A model generated the notes under the pieces. The model did no database searches. It worked only from the letters and a program-made list of their open reading frames with translations, and was not told the DNA's origin. Positions 8,605-17,548 of a DNA stretch of 32,413 bases are shown here, piece by piece. A program made the translations under genes and the position numbers. The DNA comes from Chitinophaga pinensis. GTDB lineage: Bacteria > Bacteroidota > Bacteroidia > Chitinophagales > Chitinophagaceae. Position 1 is the first letter of the stretch; every line of letters starts with the position of its first letter. The stretch covers positions 1 to 32,413 of the forward strand of contig CAMCBE010000001.1 of NCBI GenBank assembly GCA_945872805.1, written 5' to 3'.

Positions 8605-9933
8605 GCAAGCGAGTTCTTTGATAAAGACTTTACCATCAGCCTTGGTGACGTCCAATTTTACAGCTTCAAATACACCATCAACTACTTCAATTCGCTTATG
8701 ACCAACACTTGAACCGGTGGATAATAACTTCCATGCCCCATTCTCTTTTCCATAAAGAGTATATTCTCGTATACGCTCTCCTTTTGAAATATCTTCCATC
8801 ATTACTATACGTGATACATGCTGAGGTGTATCAAATATTATATGAACTGATTTTCCTTGATTAATCTTTCTTGCAATTGGATGAGCATATTTAGCTGAAA
8901 TTACTTCTCCGAATTCTTCAAGTCTTTTTATATCTACATCAGGAACCAATCCACGATCATCAACCACAACCCCTAATAGCATGTTCGTATTTCTTCCAAC
9001 ACTTTTACTATGCTTATCAACAAGTTCATCAATGCTTCGCAGTTGATCGTCTTCATCTTTATGCCAAAACCAACCACCTTGAAAAGATGAATTTAATCGT
9101 AATGGGAAATCAGATTCCCCTGGGCACCAAAAAAGGCCATTCGGATTTCCATTTAAGCCTTTGATCTCAACAAGTCCAGATGAGGAAGTGGTAGAATCTG
9201 CGACAGACCAACATGGATAGGGGGCAACACCTTCCTCATTTCCTACCCAACGAATATTATGTTCATGTCCATATGGTCCCTGAAATGCAATGGCCTCAGG
9301 TTGTTTATCCTTTAACATAGACAATACATCAAAGCCACCTTTTTCTGGAGGCAAGACACCTCCATCAAACCATACCTCAAACAACTTCCCGTAATTTGTC
9401 CATAATTCGTTCAACTGTGTACGCACAACCTCATTGTATTTTAGTTGTTCTGTTTCATTCCCAGAAACTACTTTCCCAGGATTATCCACTTTCAAATATC
9501 CATTCGCAGTAGTGCTCGCATATATACCTGGTCTTAACCCATATTTAGTACAGGAAGCAATAAAATCTTTTACGATATCGCCTTGACCATTTCTCCATGG
9601 AGTATTTTTTACACTGTAAGCATGTGCTGAAGTAGGCCAAAGACTAAAACCACTGCAATGTTTAGCAACAAGAATAGCATAGGTAGCCCCAGCTGATTTT
9701 GATGCTTTAATCCATTGATCGGTATTCAGTTCAGTTGGATTGAAAACAGAAAGGGAAGGATGATAACTCCAATCGTTTCTAAAATCATACGACGGTTCAA
9801 AGACAGGCATATCAAAATGAATCAATACACCAATTTCTGCATCAGCCCATTTCAGTTGAGCGTCAGTGGGTAAAACAGATTGGGCATGAACAGTTGAAAT
9901 GAATAAGAATAAAATCAATAAAACATTTTTCAT
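8596..9933 (-). CDS. Secreted alpha-L-fucosidase (GH29)
   Basis: This is a 445-residue exported glycoside hydrolase. The signal peptide ends near HAQ (residues 16-18). The GH29 barrel runs from about 25 to 340. Landmarks are the HCSGFSLWPT segment (92-101) and VWFDGG (187-192), whose Asp190 is the expected nucleophile. Glu233 or Glu234 in WVGNEEGVAP is a candidate acid/base. The last 90 residues look like a beta-sandwich of the discoidin type (AHPIARKI, HIIFDTPQHVSRIVM). It should release alpha-L-fucose from glycans in the periplasm or outside the cell. The next gene upstream ends about 250 bases away, so it probably has its own promoter, although I find no exact TAnnTTTG there. Confidence 0.9.
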   Translation of the reverse strand: MKNVLLILFLFISTVHAQSVLPTDAQLKWADAEIGVLIHFDMPVFEPSYDFRNDWSYHPSLSVFNPTELNTDQWIKASKSAGATYAILVAKHCSGFSLWPTSAHAYSVKNTPWRNGQGDIVKDFIASCTKYGLRPGIYASTTANGYLKVDNPGKVVSGNETEQLKYNEVVRTQLNELWTNYGKLFEVWFDGGVLPPEKGGFDVLSMLKDKQPEAIAFQGPYGHEHNIRWVGNEEGVAPYPCWSVADSTTSSSGLVEIKGLNGNPNGLFWCPGESDFPLRLNSSFQGGWFWHKDEDDQLRSIDELVDKHSKSVGRNTNMLLGVVVDDRGLVPDVDIKRLEEFGEVISAKYAHPIARKINQGKSVHIIFDTPQHVSRIVMMEDISKGERIREYTLYGKENGAWKLLSTGSSVGHKRIEVVDGVFEAVKLDVTKADGKVFIKELACFQ

Positions 9934-10007
9934 ACCAGTAATTAAAAATATAGATAAAGGTTAACTATGAATTTTATTATTTAGACTCGAAAAGAACCAA
10001 ATTCTGA

Positions 10008-10109
10008 TTATTTACACACAATAACAATCCATTTTTCATCAGGTGAACAAGCCCCGAGTAAAATGAAGAAAAGAAGAATAATATATGCTCTATTCAATAC
10101 CAAAATCAT
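10008..10109 (-). CDS. Possible 33-residue lipoprotein
   Basis: A small minus-strand frame between the fucosidase and the CtlX-like gene runs from an ATG at 10109 to a TAA at 10008-10010. It has a positive residue, a strongly hydrophobic core (IILLFFILL) and a perfect lipobox LGAC at residues 18-21, followed by only about 12 residues (SPDEKWIVIVCK). This is the plan of a tiny lipoprotein that would be lipidated at Cys21. It could also be the surviving 5' end of a decayed lipoprotein gene, because the stop comes soon after the signal sequence. I recognise no family. Confidence 0.4.
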   Translation of the reverse strand: MILVLNRAYIILLFFILLGACSPDEKWIVIVCK

Positions 10110-10179
10110 TGCAAAGATTGGACGCAGGGTATAAATGATAATTAAATATATAACTATTATAGGCTCTCATAATTATAAA

Positions 10180-11091
10180 TCAAGAATACACCTCCGCCAT
10201 CATGCATCGAGCACTGCCACCGCCAATAGTTTCAATTGTATAGAGCGGGCTATGTATAATGGGATTATAAGACTCAATCTTATTTACCTGCTCTTTAGTG
10301 AGGTTTTCATACGCTTGGGTAGACATGACCAGAAACATTTGCTCCTCAATATTGCAAACCTGCAACATATTACCACAAAAATGTTCCATCTGATAAAAAT
10401 TGATGGAAATGATTTCTTGTCCGTTAGTTGCTAATAAACTAACCAATTTTTCTTTTTCAGTTTCATCTTGAATAGCATCAAGGCAAACAATAGCGTACTT
10501 ATCGGCAACGCACATTAATACATTCGTATGATAAATCTCTTTATCATTTCTATCTAATGCATGAAATAAACATGCAGTATACCCCAACTCTTTACACCAT
10601 AGTTCAAGTACTTCATCATGTGTTCGTTCAGATAAACACGCATACGCAATTTTATGATTTCGATCCAGAACCATACTTCCAGTACCTTCTAGAAATTTAT
10701 TATCCTGCTCAAAATGGGTAAGATCAATTTTCTCTCGAACACGAATCAATTCATCAACGTTAGCTAAAACCGTGTGCTTCCTTTCAGCTCTTCGGTTCTT
10801 TGCAAACATTGGATATAAAACAATTCGACCACCTTCATGAAACGAAATCCAATTATTGGGAAATATAGAATCAGGTGTTGGTGGAAAAGGAGTGTCTTGA
10901 ATCACATTAACCACTATATGATAATACCTTAACAATGATACAAAATCAGTAAACTCGGTCAATGCCTTGGCTTGAACATCTTCAATCTTCACCATCTGCT
11001 GGAAATAATTATTTACTGCCGTTTCTTCATTAAAGCCAAAACAAGTTGGTTCAATCATTAATAAAGATGTAAGACGTGAGAATCTAGTCAT
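10180..11091 (-). CDS. ctlX: CtlX-type citrulline hydrolase (amidinotransferase fold)
   Basis: This is a 303-residue member of the guanidino-group-modifying superfamily, close to the CtlX proteins of Francisella and flavobacteria. Those are linked to use of citrulline, giving ornithine, CO2 and ammonia. Visible motifs are FPNNW (77-81), EGTGSM (135-140), YHTNV (187-191) and GGGSARCMMAE near the C-terminus with the expected nucleophile Cys296. It starts 23 bases after the stop of the arginine deiminase family gene, so the two are probably one transcript. That context fits a two-step arginine to citrulline to ornithine route. Substrate is inferred from family, not shown. Confidence 0.8.
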   Translation of the reverse strand: MTRFSRLTSLLMIEPTCFGFNEETAVNNYFQQMVKIEDVQAKALTEFTDFVSLLRYYHIVVNVIQDTPFPPTPDSIFPNNWISFHEGGRIVLYPMFAKNRRAERKHTVLANVDELIRVREKIDLTHFEQDNKFLEGTGSMVLDRNHKIAYACLSERTHDEVLELWCKELGYTACLFHALDRNDKEIYHTNVLMCVADKYAIVCLDAIQDETEKEKLVSLLATNGQEIISINFYQMEHFCGNMLQVCNIEEQMFLVMSTQAYENLTKEQVNKIESYNPIIHSPLYTIETIGGGSARCMMAEVYS

Positions 11092-11114
11092 ATGTATTTA
11101 ATTATCATTTAACC

Positions 11115-12542
11115 CTATATCTTACTTCTATTCAATGGCATACTCATGCAATGGAAACCACCTCTTGCACGAGATAATTCCGCAGAAGGCATCAATATAA
11201 CAGTATCCTTAATATCATCTGCTGAAATTCTATCCATTTCTAAATCCTGAATTAAATCTTGAACACGTACCAATGAAAAACCAGCCTGCTCAAAAGCAGC
11301 ATTGGTTTTTTCATTTCTATCATAAGAGAGCACAACACCTTCTTTCAATGCAAGTAAATTACAGGAGTCCGTCCACTGCTCCCTTGCAGAATAAGGATAC
11401 TCATTGTTTCCAGAGAAAATAATCTGTACTTCATCGCAGCCAAAATCATGTATGCTAATATTTCGAAGCAATGCTTCTAAACTGGAAAAGTACTTCGGTT
11501 CAGTTAAGTCACGTTTAGTAAACTGCATAACACTAACCTGATCTTCACTTTTACTAATCAAAAACTTCTCTATTGAAACAGAATTATGCTGATTAATCAT
11601 CTGTTCTGAAAACAAGCCCATCATCACCCATACATTTTTTTTAACCTGTGTAAATATGGTATCAATATGCATATAGTCACGCTTATGTGGAATACTGACC
11701 ATACTTACCTTGGATACTAGATTTTTCTCAAAAACTTTCTCAGCTAATTGGGCAGCAGCAGCAGCACTAGTTCGTTCACTTATGCCAATAATAAGATGAT
11801 CTTCAGATATCATCATCACATCCCCACCTTCTAGTGTGATAATGCTTTCGCTATGGTTATCGGGAATTAAAAATGCAGGTCTATTTTGATGCAACTCAAT
11901 AATATTCTCTCTACTTCCACTGAATATGGGATGATAGAAAAAAATATACTTTGCTAGCAGTGCCTCGCGATGCCGAGCAATTTTTGCTGGCTTGTTCAAA
12001 ACAATATGATCTTTAATTACAATCCCAATATCCCGTGTAAATATGAAATTTGGAATCGGAGCAAAAAGAACAGACTTATCATTTCCTGTACCAGATAATA
12101 GACAGCTAGCTAATTCAGATGGGCTATAGGTTTGTAACAGTTCTTGTGTTGAATGGGTGCAACCCTCAATAGCACATACCGAAGCAATGATTTGAGAACA
12201 AAGTAATTTATCAGATAACACTTCAGCTAAAAGCCACTGCAGTTCAATGACATGCTCAGAACGATGAAAGTCATTATGACTTGGTTGATAAAAAACCCTA
12301 TTTGATTCAGGAGCATCAATTTCTTTTAATCTACCTTTTATCTTTTTAGGATCTAGAAAATACATCAATAGCTTAATGTAATGATCATACTCCTCTCTAC
12401 GAATCGTATCAAGGTGGACAATGTCTTCAAATAACCAATCCTGTGCTTTTGATGGAACAACTTTACCTAATCCGTTATCAGGACTATGAATTAATATTTT
12501 AGTTAATTGACCTATCTCAGAAGTAATATTAAAATGAAACAT
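11115..12542 (-). CDS. Arginine deiminase family protein
   Basis: This is a 475-residue protein with the arginine deiminase fold, expected to hydrolyse arginine to citrulline and ammonia. Motifs in order are NITSEIGQLTKILIHSP at the N-terminus, FTRDIG (168-173, Asp171), LEGGDVMMI (237-245, Glu238 and Asp241), GISERTS (253-259), MHIDT (291-295, His292) and RGGFHCMSMPL (460-470, Cys465 the nucleophile). It is longer than classical ArcA (about 410). I chose the ATG at 12542 because the conserved sequence begins there; the longer frame starts at a TTG with a nonconserved tail. It is the first gene of a pair with the CtlX-type hydrolase. No ornithine carbamoyltransferase or carbamate kinase gene is near. 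Confidence 0.85.
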   Translation of the reverse strand: MFHFNITSEIGQLTKILIHSPDNGLGKVVPSKAQDWLFEDIVHLDTIRREEYDHYIKLLMYFLDPKKIKGRLKEIDAPESNRVFYQPSHNDFHRSEHVIELQWLLAEVLSDKLLCSQIIASVCAIEGCTHSTQELLQTYSPSELASCLLSGTGNDKSVLFAPIPNFIFTRDIGIVIKDHIVLNKPAKIARHREALLAKYIFFYHPIFSGSRENIIELHQNRPAFLIPDNHSESIITLEGGDVMMISEDHLIIGISERTSAAAAAQLAEKVFEKNLVSKVSMVSIPHKRDYMHIDTIFTQVKKNVWVMMGLFSEQMINQHNSVSIEKFLISKSEDQVSVMQFTKRDLTEPKYFSSLEALLRNISIHDFGCDEVQIIFSGNNEYPYSAREQWTDSCNLLALKEGVVLSYDRNEKTNAAFEQAGFSLVRVQDLIQDLEMDRISADDIKDTVILMPSAELSRARGGFHCMSMPLNRSKI

Positions 12543-12849
12543 ATAAAAAAATTGTGTGTAGAGACAAATGGTTAGAAATATCAACAACCCATATCATATG
12601 AATGATTAGCATGATAAATTTTGTATGTACTTAAATTCTATGGGCTATTGAACCCTGTTGTGAAGACAGTATAAATTGAGAAGCTAGTAATCAGGCATCG
12701 GGTTCAAGCCCGCATATATCCATGCAACGTGACACGGTCGGTGAGAAAGTAACATATTCGCCTTCATAAGTGCAAGTTAAAAGATAATTACTAATTATTT
12801 CTATCCAAGATATATTTAATAATAGCTCAATAAAAAACGATCGATATAT
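12543..12849. other. Intergenic stretch without a gene
   Basis: This 307-base gap lies between the arginine deiminase family gene and the end of recQ. I find no credible coding frame and no exact TAnnTTTG on the minus strand. The only clear structure is a 7-bp dyad, ATAATTA (12784-12790) and TAATTAT (12792-12798), of unknown meaning. A stretch around 12705-12720 slightly resembles a tRNA T-arm but does not fold into a tRNA. Confidence 0.5.
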
Positions 12850-15111
12850 CTAAATACCAAAATCACACAAAAACTTGATTCGCATAATTTTAAGTTGCTC
12901 CCATTCTAGATCTAAATCTGATAACTCGGATCTAGCCACATCCAGGCTACTTGTTTCGCAGCTTTTGAAATATTCTAAAATATCCACTTGATCATCTTGA
13001 TCAACCATTTGGTCTATCGCATATCCTAAATTCAACTTTGTTCCACTCGCGACAATAGTCTCCATTTCTTCTAACAATTGATCCATTGGTATACCACGAC
13101 TTTTGGCAATAACGTCAAGAGCCGTTTTTTTATCTACTTGTTGAATTATAAATACTTTATTGCCACTCTTGTTAACGATGCTTTTCATGAAAAAATCATC
13201 TGGCTTCACTATTTCATTTTCAACAACATATGCCAAGATAACTTCTATAAATTTTTGCCCATACCGCTGGGCTTTCCCTTTACTTACACCACTAATTCTC
13301 TCTAACTCTTCCAAGGTCGTTGGATACTGAATTGACATGTCTTCCAATGAACTCTCAAGGAATATAACAAAAGGGGGTAATTTTTTTTCTTTGGCAATTT
13401 CCTTCCTAAGCTCCTTCAACATTTCAAATAACTGTACATCCGACGCAGCAGGAATTGTGGTATCAGCTACAGCATCTTCATCATCTTCATAAGCATCGTC
13501 AAATGGATTCGTCAACACCAATTGAAATGATACAGGTTTCTTCAAAAAGGCTAAACCTGCTTTCGTGAATTTTAGAACACCATGCTCAGTAATGTCTTTT
13601 TGAAGAAATCCTTCAAGCAGCATCATACGAATTAAGGATAACCAATAATGCTCGGTCTCATCACTACCACAGCCAAATACACTCAATTCATCATGCCTAT
13701 ACATTTGTATCTGCGGAATCATTCTTCCGATTAATATATTCAACACATAATCCGATGAAAATCGTTCATCAAGCGCCTTAATTACTTTAAGTAAATGGAT
13801 AGCGTTTTGCTTTGCTTCTATACGTTCTTTCGGATGAAGACAATTATCACAACTGCCACAATTCTCTGCAACATATGGTTCACCAAAATATGTCATGAGC
13901 ACTTTTCTTCTGCATTGTCCACTTTCTGCAAAAGCAACCATTTCATCAATAAGTTGTCCGCCCACCTCACGTTCACTCAATTGCTTATCCCGTAAAAAAT
14001 GTTCAAGCTTTGAAACATCTTTATGAGAATAATATAAGATACACTTCCCCTCCATACCGTCTCGCCCAGCTCTTCCCGTTTCTTGATAATAATTTTCCAA
14101 ACTTTTTGGAATATTATAATGAATGACAAACCGTATATCTGGCTTGTCAATCCCCATCCCAAAGGCAATGGTTGCAACAATCACCTGAGTATCTTCATTC
14201 AAGAATTGATCTTGTCTATCTGCCCTTAATTTACTGTCTAATCCTGCATGATATGCACATGCTTTAATGCCATTCACATTCAGCAAGGCAGCTAACTCTT
14301 CTGTAGTTTTACGATTTAACGTATAAATAATTCCACTTTTCCCTTTATTCTCTTGGATGAATCGAACGATTCCTCTGATCGTTTGATCTTTATTTACCTT
14401 CGAAATGACCTCATAATAAAGGTTTGGCCTATTAAAAGAAGAAATAAAAATATCCGGTTTTCTCAAACCAAGATTATACACAATATCATGCTGTACTTTA
14501 GGTGTCGCCGTGGCCGTTAGGGCAATTACAGGGGCTTTTTTGTTGATTTGATCCATCATCTCCCTTAATCTCCTGTATTCCGGTCGAAAATCATGTCCCC
14601 ACTCTGAGATGCAATGGGCCTCATCAACTGCAAAAAAAGACACTTTTAAATCACTAAAAAAATCAATATTCTCCTGTCTTGTCAACGTTTCTGGAGCAAC
14701 GTATAATATTTTAGTCTTACCCGTTTTTAAATCACTCTGAACCTCCTTGATCTCTTTCTTATTTAACGTCGAATTTAAAAAATGGGCAACATTATCCTTA
14801 CTGCTGTACCCTCTTACCAAATCAACCTGATTTTTCATCAGCGCAATCAAAGGAGAAACAACTATGGCACAACCATCCATGGTCAATGCGGGAAGTTGAT
14901 AGCATAAACTCTTACCACCTCCAGTTGGCATAATTACAAACGTATCATTGCCCTTGAATAAATTTTGAATGACCACTTCCTGATTGCCTCTAAAGGCATC
15001 AAAACCGAAAAACTCCCTTAATGGGGTTAACAATTCAGGCTGATTAATCGAGGAAGTATTAGCTGTAGATGATTTTATAGACGATTTTGAAGAAGATTTT
15101 ACAGGAGACAT
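12850..15111 (-). CDS. recQ: ATP-dependent DNA helicase RecQ
   Basis: This is a 753-residue 3'-5' DNA helicase for recombination and fork repair. An N-terminal Ser-rich tail (residues 1-22) precedes the helicase core: Walker A MPTGGGKSL (61-69), DEAH (163-166) followed by the RecQ aromatic loop CISEWGHDFRPEYR, and GRAGRDG near residue 338. The zinc-binding cysteines (QCRRK...CGSCDNC) follow near 403-429, then a winged-helix region, an acidic linker (DDAYEDDEDA) and an HRDC domain near 570-650, ending in a 90-residue extension. I chose the ATG at 15111; the longer frame uses a TTG and adds nothing conserved. A -7 element lies at 15206-15213. Confidence 0.95.
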   Translation of the reverse strand: MSPVKSSSKSSIKSSTANTSSINQPELLTPLREFFGFDAFRGNQEVVIQNLFKGNDTFVIMPTGGGKSLCYQLPALTMDGCAIVVSPLIALMKNQVDLVRGYSSKDNVAHFLNSTLNKKEIKEVQSDLKTGKTKILYVAPETLTRQENIDFFSDLKVSFFAVDEAHCISEWGHDFRPEYRRLREMMDQINKKAPVIALTATATPKVQHDIVYNLGLRKPDIFISSFNRPNLYYEVISKVNKDQTIRGIVRFIQENKGKSGIIYTLNRKTTEELAALLNVNGIKACAYHAGLDSKLRADRQDQFLNEDTQVIVATIAFGMGIDKPDIRFVIHYNIPKSLENYYQETGRAGRDGMEGKCILYYSHKDVSKLEHFLRDKQLSEREVGGQLIDEMVAFAESGQCRRKVLMTYFGEPYVAENCGSCDNCLHPKERIEAKQNAIHLLKVIKALDERFSSDYVLNILIGRMIPQIQMYRHDELSVFGCGSDETEHYWLSLIRMMLLEGFLQKDITEHGVLKFTKAGLAFLKKPVSFQLVLTNPFDDAYEDDEDAVADTTIPAASDVQLFEMLKELRKEIAKEKKLPPFVIFLESSLEDMSIQYPTTLEELERISGVSKGKAQRYGQKFIEVILAYVVENEIVKPDDFFMKSIVNKSGNKVFIIQQVDKKTALDVIAKSRGIPMDQLLEEMETIVASGTKLNLGYAIDQMVDQDDQVDILEYFKSCETSSLDVARSELSDLDLEWEQLKIMRIKFLCDFGI

Positions 15112-15205
15112 GGGTAAGATGCAAGCCTTTTTTAATAAAATGATCAATTAACAAGCGAAATCGTGTATAAAATTGCCGGATTGGCGAATTTTTAAGGTGG
15201 CATAA

Positions 15206-15213
15206 CAAATTTA
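15206..15213 (-). promoter_or_regulatory. Candidate -7 element of recQ
   Basis: The minus strand reads TAAATTTG, a full match to TAnnTTTG, 94 bases before the chosen recQ ATG. No clear -33 TTG is seen at 17-23 bases; the nearest TTG is 13 bases upstream. Confidence 0.35.
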
Positions 15214-15351
15214 CCGAATCTAGATCAATATTCCTTGTAGTAAATTGGTATAAACGGCCTAAAAACATTCTTTAACTTTTCATACCTATAAGTAGATTTA
15301 CAGCAATACCATATATTACATAGGTAGATTTAAAAACATCCATAAATATGG

Positions 15352-15359
15352 TACTTTTG
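15352..15359 (+). promoter_or_regulatory. Candidate -7 element of kdsD
   Basis: The plus strand reads TACTTTTG, a full match to TAnnTTTG, 37 bases before the kdsD ATG at 15397. No clear -33 TTG is seen at the usual distance. Confidence 0.45.
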
Positions 15360-15396
15360 CCATGCTAAATTGATCCTGATTTTATAACTACTTCAC

Positions 15397-16362
15397 ATGC
15401 AAAGACAATCCATTCAGGATATAGCTAAAAATACCCTTTCGCTAGAAGCCAATTCCATATTGGCATTAACCTCGTATATAGATAATCAATTTGAAGCAAT
15501 CATTGGGCTCATCCACCACATTAAAGGTCGGCTAGTAATCAGTGGAATTGGTAAAAGTGCCATCATTGGACAAAAAATTGTAGCCACGTTAAATAGCACG
15601 GGTACGCCTTCCATTTTTATGCATGCAGCCGATGCAATTCATGGCGACCTTGGAATGATTCAGGAAGATGATATCTTATTATTAATTTCCAAAAGTGGAG
15701 AAAGCCCAGAAATCAGAGTGTTGACGACCTTGATTAAAAATTTGGGGAATCCTCTGATTGCCATGGTTGGGAACATCAATTCTTCTCTTGCACATGAAGC
15801 CAACTACATCTTGAATACTACCGTAAGCCAAGAAGCTTGCCCTAATAACCTAGCGCCAACATCAAGCACAACTGCGCAGTTAGCAATGGGGGATGCCATG
15901 GCAGTTTGCTTAATGGAATTAAAAGGATTTACAGCAAATGACTTTGCAAAGTTTCACCCAGGCGGAACATTGGGTAAAAAACTATACCTAAGGGTTTCAG
16001 ACCTTAGTAAAATGAATAAAAAACCACACGTAAAAGAAGGAAGTAGCCTGAAAGAGGTAATCATGGAAATTACACATAAGCGCTTAGGGTTAACTGCCGT
16101 ATTAAACGAAAGCGAATCGCTAACAGGGGTCATTACTGATGGAGATTTAAGACGAATGTTGGAAAAAGGAAGTGACTTTGAATTAACATTAGCAAAAGAT
16201 ATTATGAGCCTTAACCCAAAAACAATTGAAGCAGATGCTATGGCTGTAGATGCATTAGCCAAGATGAAAAAAAATAACATAACCCAACTTCTAGTAATCG
16301 ATAATGGTACGTATACTGGGGTCCTCCACCTTCATGATTTAATCAAGGAAGGACTTATCTAA
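15397..16362 (+). CDS. kdsD: D-arabinose-5-phosphate isomerase (KpsF/GutQ family)
   Basis: This is a 321-residue cytosolic enzyme that interconverts ribulose 5-phosphate and arabinose 5-phosphate, the first step to Kdo for lipopolysaccharide. The SIS domain spans about 30-185 with GIGKSAIIGQK (50-60), HAADAIHGDLGM (76-87) and SKSGES (98-103), all typical of this family. Two CBS domains follow (about 203-260 and 268-321). Length and order match KdsD. manC begins ten bases after its stop, so the two are likely co-transcribed, and both feed cell-surface polysaccharide synthesis. Confidence 0.93.
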   Translation: MQRQSIQDIAKNTLSLEANSILALTSYIDNQFEAIIGLIHHIKGRLVISGIGKSAIIGQKIVATLNSTGTPSIFMHAADAIHGDLGMIQEDDILLLISKSGESPEIRVLTTLIKNLGNPLIAMVGNINSSLAHEANYILNTTVSQEACPNNLAPTSSTTAQLAMGDAMAVCLMELKGFTANDFAKFHPGGTLGKKLYLRVSDLSKMNKKPHVKEGSSLKEVIMEITHKRLGLTAVLNESESLTGVITDGDLRRMLEKGSDFELTLAKDIMSLNPKTIEADAMAVDALAKMKKNNITQLLVIDNGTYTGVLHLHDLIKEGLI

Positions 16363-16372
16363 ATTTATACTT

Positions 16373-17458
16373 ATGATGAACAAAAGTCACTATGTAGCGA
16401 TTATGGCAGGTGGAATTGGCAGTCGTTTTTGGCCAATGAGTAGAACAGCTTACCCAAAGCAATTTCTTGATATATTAAACACAGGAAAAACATTAATTCA
16501 AGAAACATATGAACGATTCACAAAATTCATCCCCACAGAAAATATCTTTATCGTAACCTCTGAAGAATATGTTCCTATTGTAGTTAAACAACTCCCAAAT
16601 ATCCCATTAAAAAATATTGTTGCTGAACCTTCAAGAAAAAATACAGCACCCTGTGTAGCCTATATTTCATATAAACTCAGTAAAATAAATGAAAAAGGCT
16701 CATTGATCTGTGCTCCAGCAGATCACCTAATCAAAGACGAAACTGCTTTCACTAAAGTGTGCCTAGAAGCATTAAGTTTTGTTGGACATCACAAAGCACT
16801 CGTTACCCTCGGAATAAAACCAACTCACCCAAATACAGGTTATGGCTACATTCAATTTGAACAGCAACCTGCGAGTGACAATGTATATAAAGTAAAAACA
16901 TTCACAGAGAAACCCGACAAAGAACTAGCAAAAACATTTGTGTCTAGTGGAGAGTTCCTCTGGAATGCAGGAATATTCGCGTGGCAGATAGATAATATTA
17001 TCTCCGCATTTGAAAAATACCTCCCTGAAATTGCTGAAGTATTTGAAGCTGAAAAATCAAATTTCAATACACCTAATGAAATGGAAGCTATTGAAAGAAT
17101 CTATCCACAGTGTACAAATATTTCGATTGACTATGGAATCATGGAAAAAGCAGATAATGTATACATTATTCCATCAGCGTTTGGTTGGAGTGATTTAGGA
17201 ACATGGAACTCGGCCTATGATAATATGAATAAAGATTATCTTGGGAATGCAGTTTCGGGAAATGATGTTATCGTAATAGATGCTACTCAAAACATGGTAC
17301 ATGTACCAAACGATAAATTAGTTATCCTTCAAGGGATGGATGAATATATTGTAGTAGATACAAAAGATGTACTACTCATTTGTAAAAAAGAGAAAGAGCA
17401 AGAGATAAAACAATATGTAGCTGAAGTAAAACGAAATAAAGGCGATAAATTTTTATAG
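16373..17458 (+). CDS. manC: Mannose-1-phosphate guanylyltransferase
   Basis: This is a 361-residue nucleotidyltransferase making GDP-mannose from GTP and mannose 1-phosphate. The signature GGIGSRFWPMSRTAYPKQF occupies residues 13-31. It is followed by NIVAEPSRKNTAPC, CAPADHLI, TGYGYIQF, TFTEKPD and SAFGWSDLGTW, the standard order for this enzyme. There is no fused phosphomannose isomerase domain, so it is the short form. Two consecutive ATGs (16373 and 16376) can serve as start. It follows kdsD closely. GDP-mannose could also feed GDP-fucose and O-antigen synthesis. Confidence 0.93.
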   Translation: MMNKSHYVAIMAGGIGSRFWPMSRTAYPKQFLDILNTGKTLIQETYERFTKFIPTENIFIVTSEEYVPIVVKQLPNIPLKNIVAEPSRKNTAPCVAYISYKLSKINEKGSLICAPADHLIKDETAFTKVCLEALSFVGHHKALVTLGIKPTHPNTGYGYIQFEQQPASDNVYKVKTFTEKPDKELAKTFVSSGEFLWNAGIFAWQIDNIISAFEKYLPEIAEVFEAEKSNFNTPNEMEAIERIYPQCTNISIDYGIMEKADNVYIIPSAFGWSDLGTWNSAYDNMNKDYLGNAVSGNDVIVIDATQNMVHVPNDKLVILQGMDEYIVVDTKDVLLICKKEKEQEIKQYVAEVKRNKGDKFL

Positions 17459-17548
17459 AATCCCATAGTTGAATAAAGTAATCACTTAATAATTCAAAAT
17501 ATAGTCAAAGCATATCCCTTGTTGAGTTTTAAGTATATGCAATAAGTA

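Noticed and set aside
12570..12587. TTG start giving a longer arginine deiminase family protein
   Set aside because: The added residues are a nonconserved hydrophobic tail before the conserved N-terminal motif at 12542.
12690..12740. Sequence resembling a tRNA T-arm (GGGTTCAAGCCCG) and a short piece resembling 16S rRNA (GCTAGTAATC)
   Set aside because: No acceptor, D or anticodon stems can be drawn around it, and the rRNA likeness is only ten bases long. Both are probably chance.
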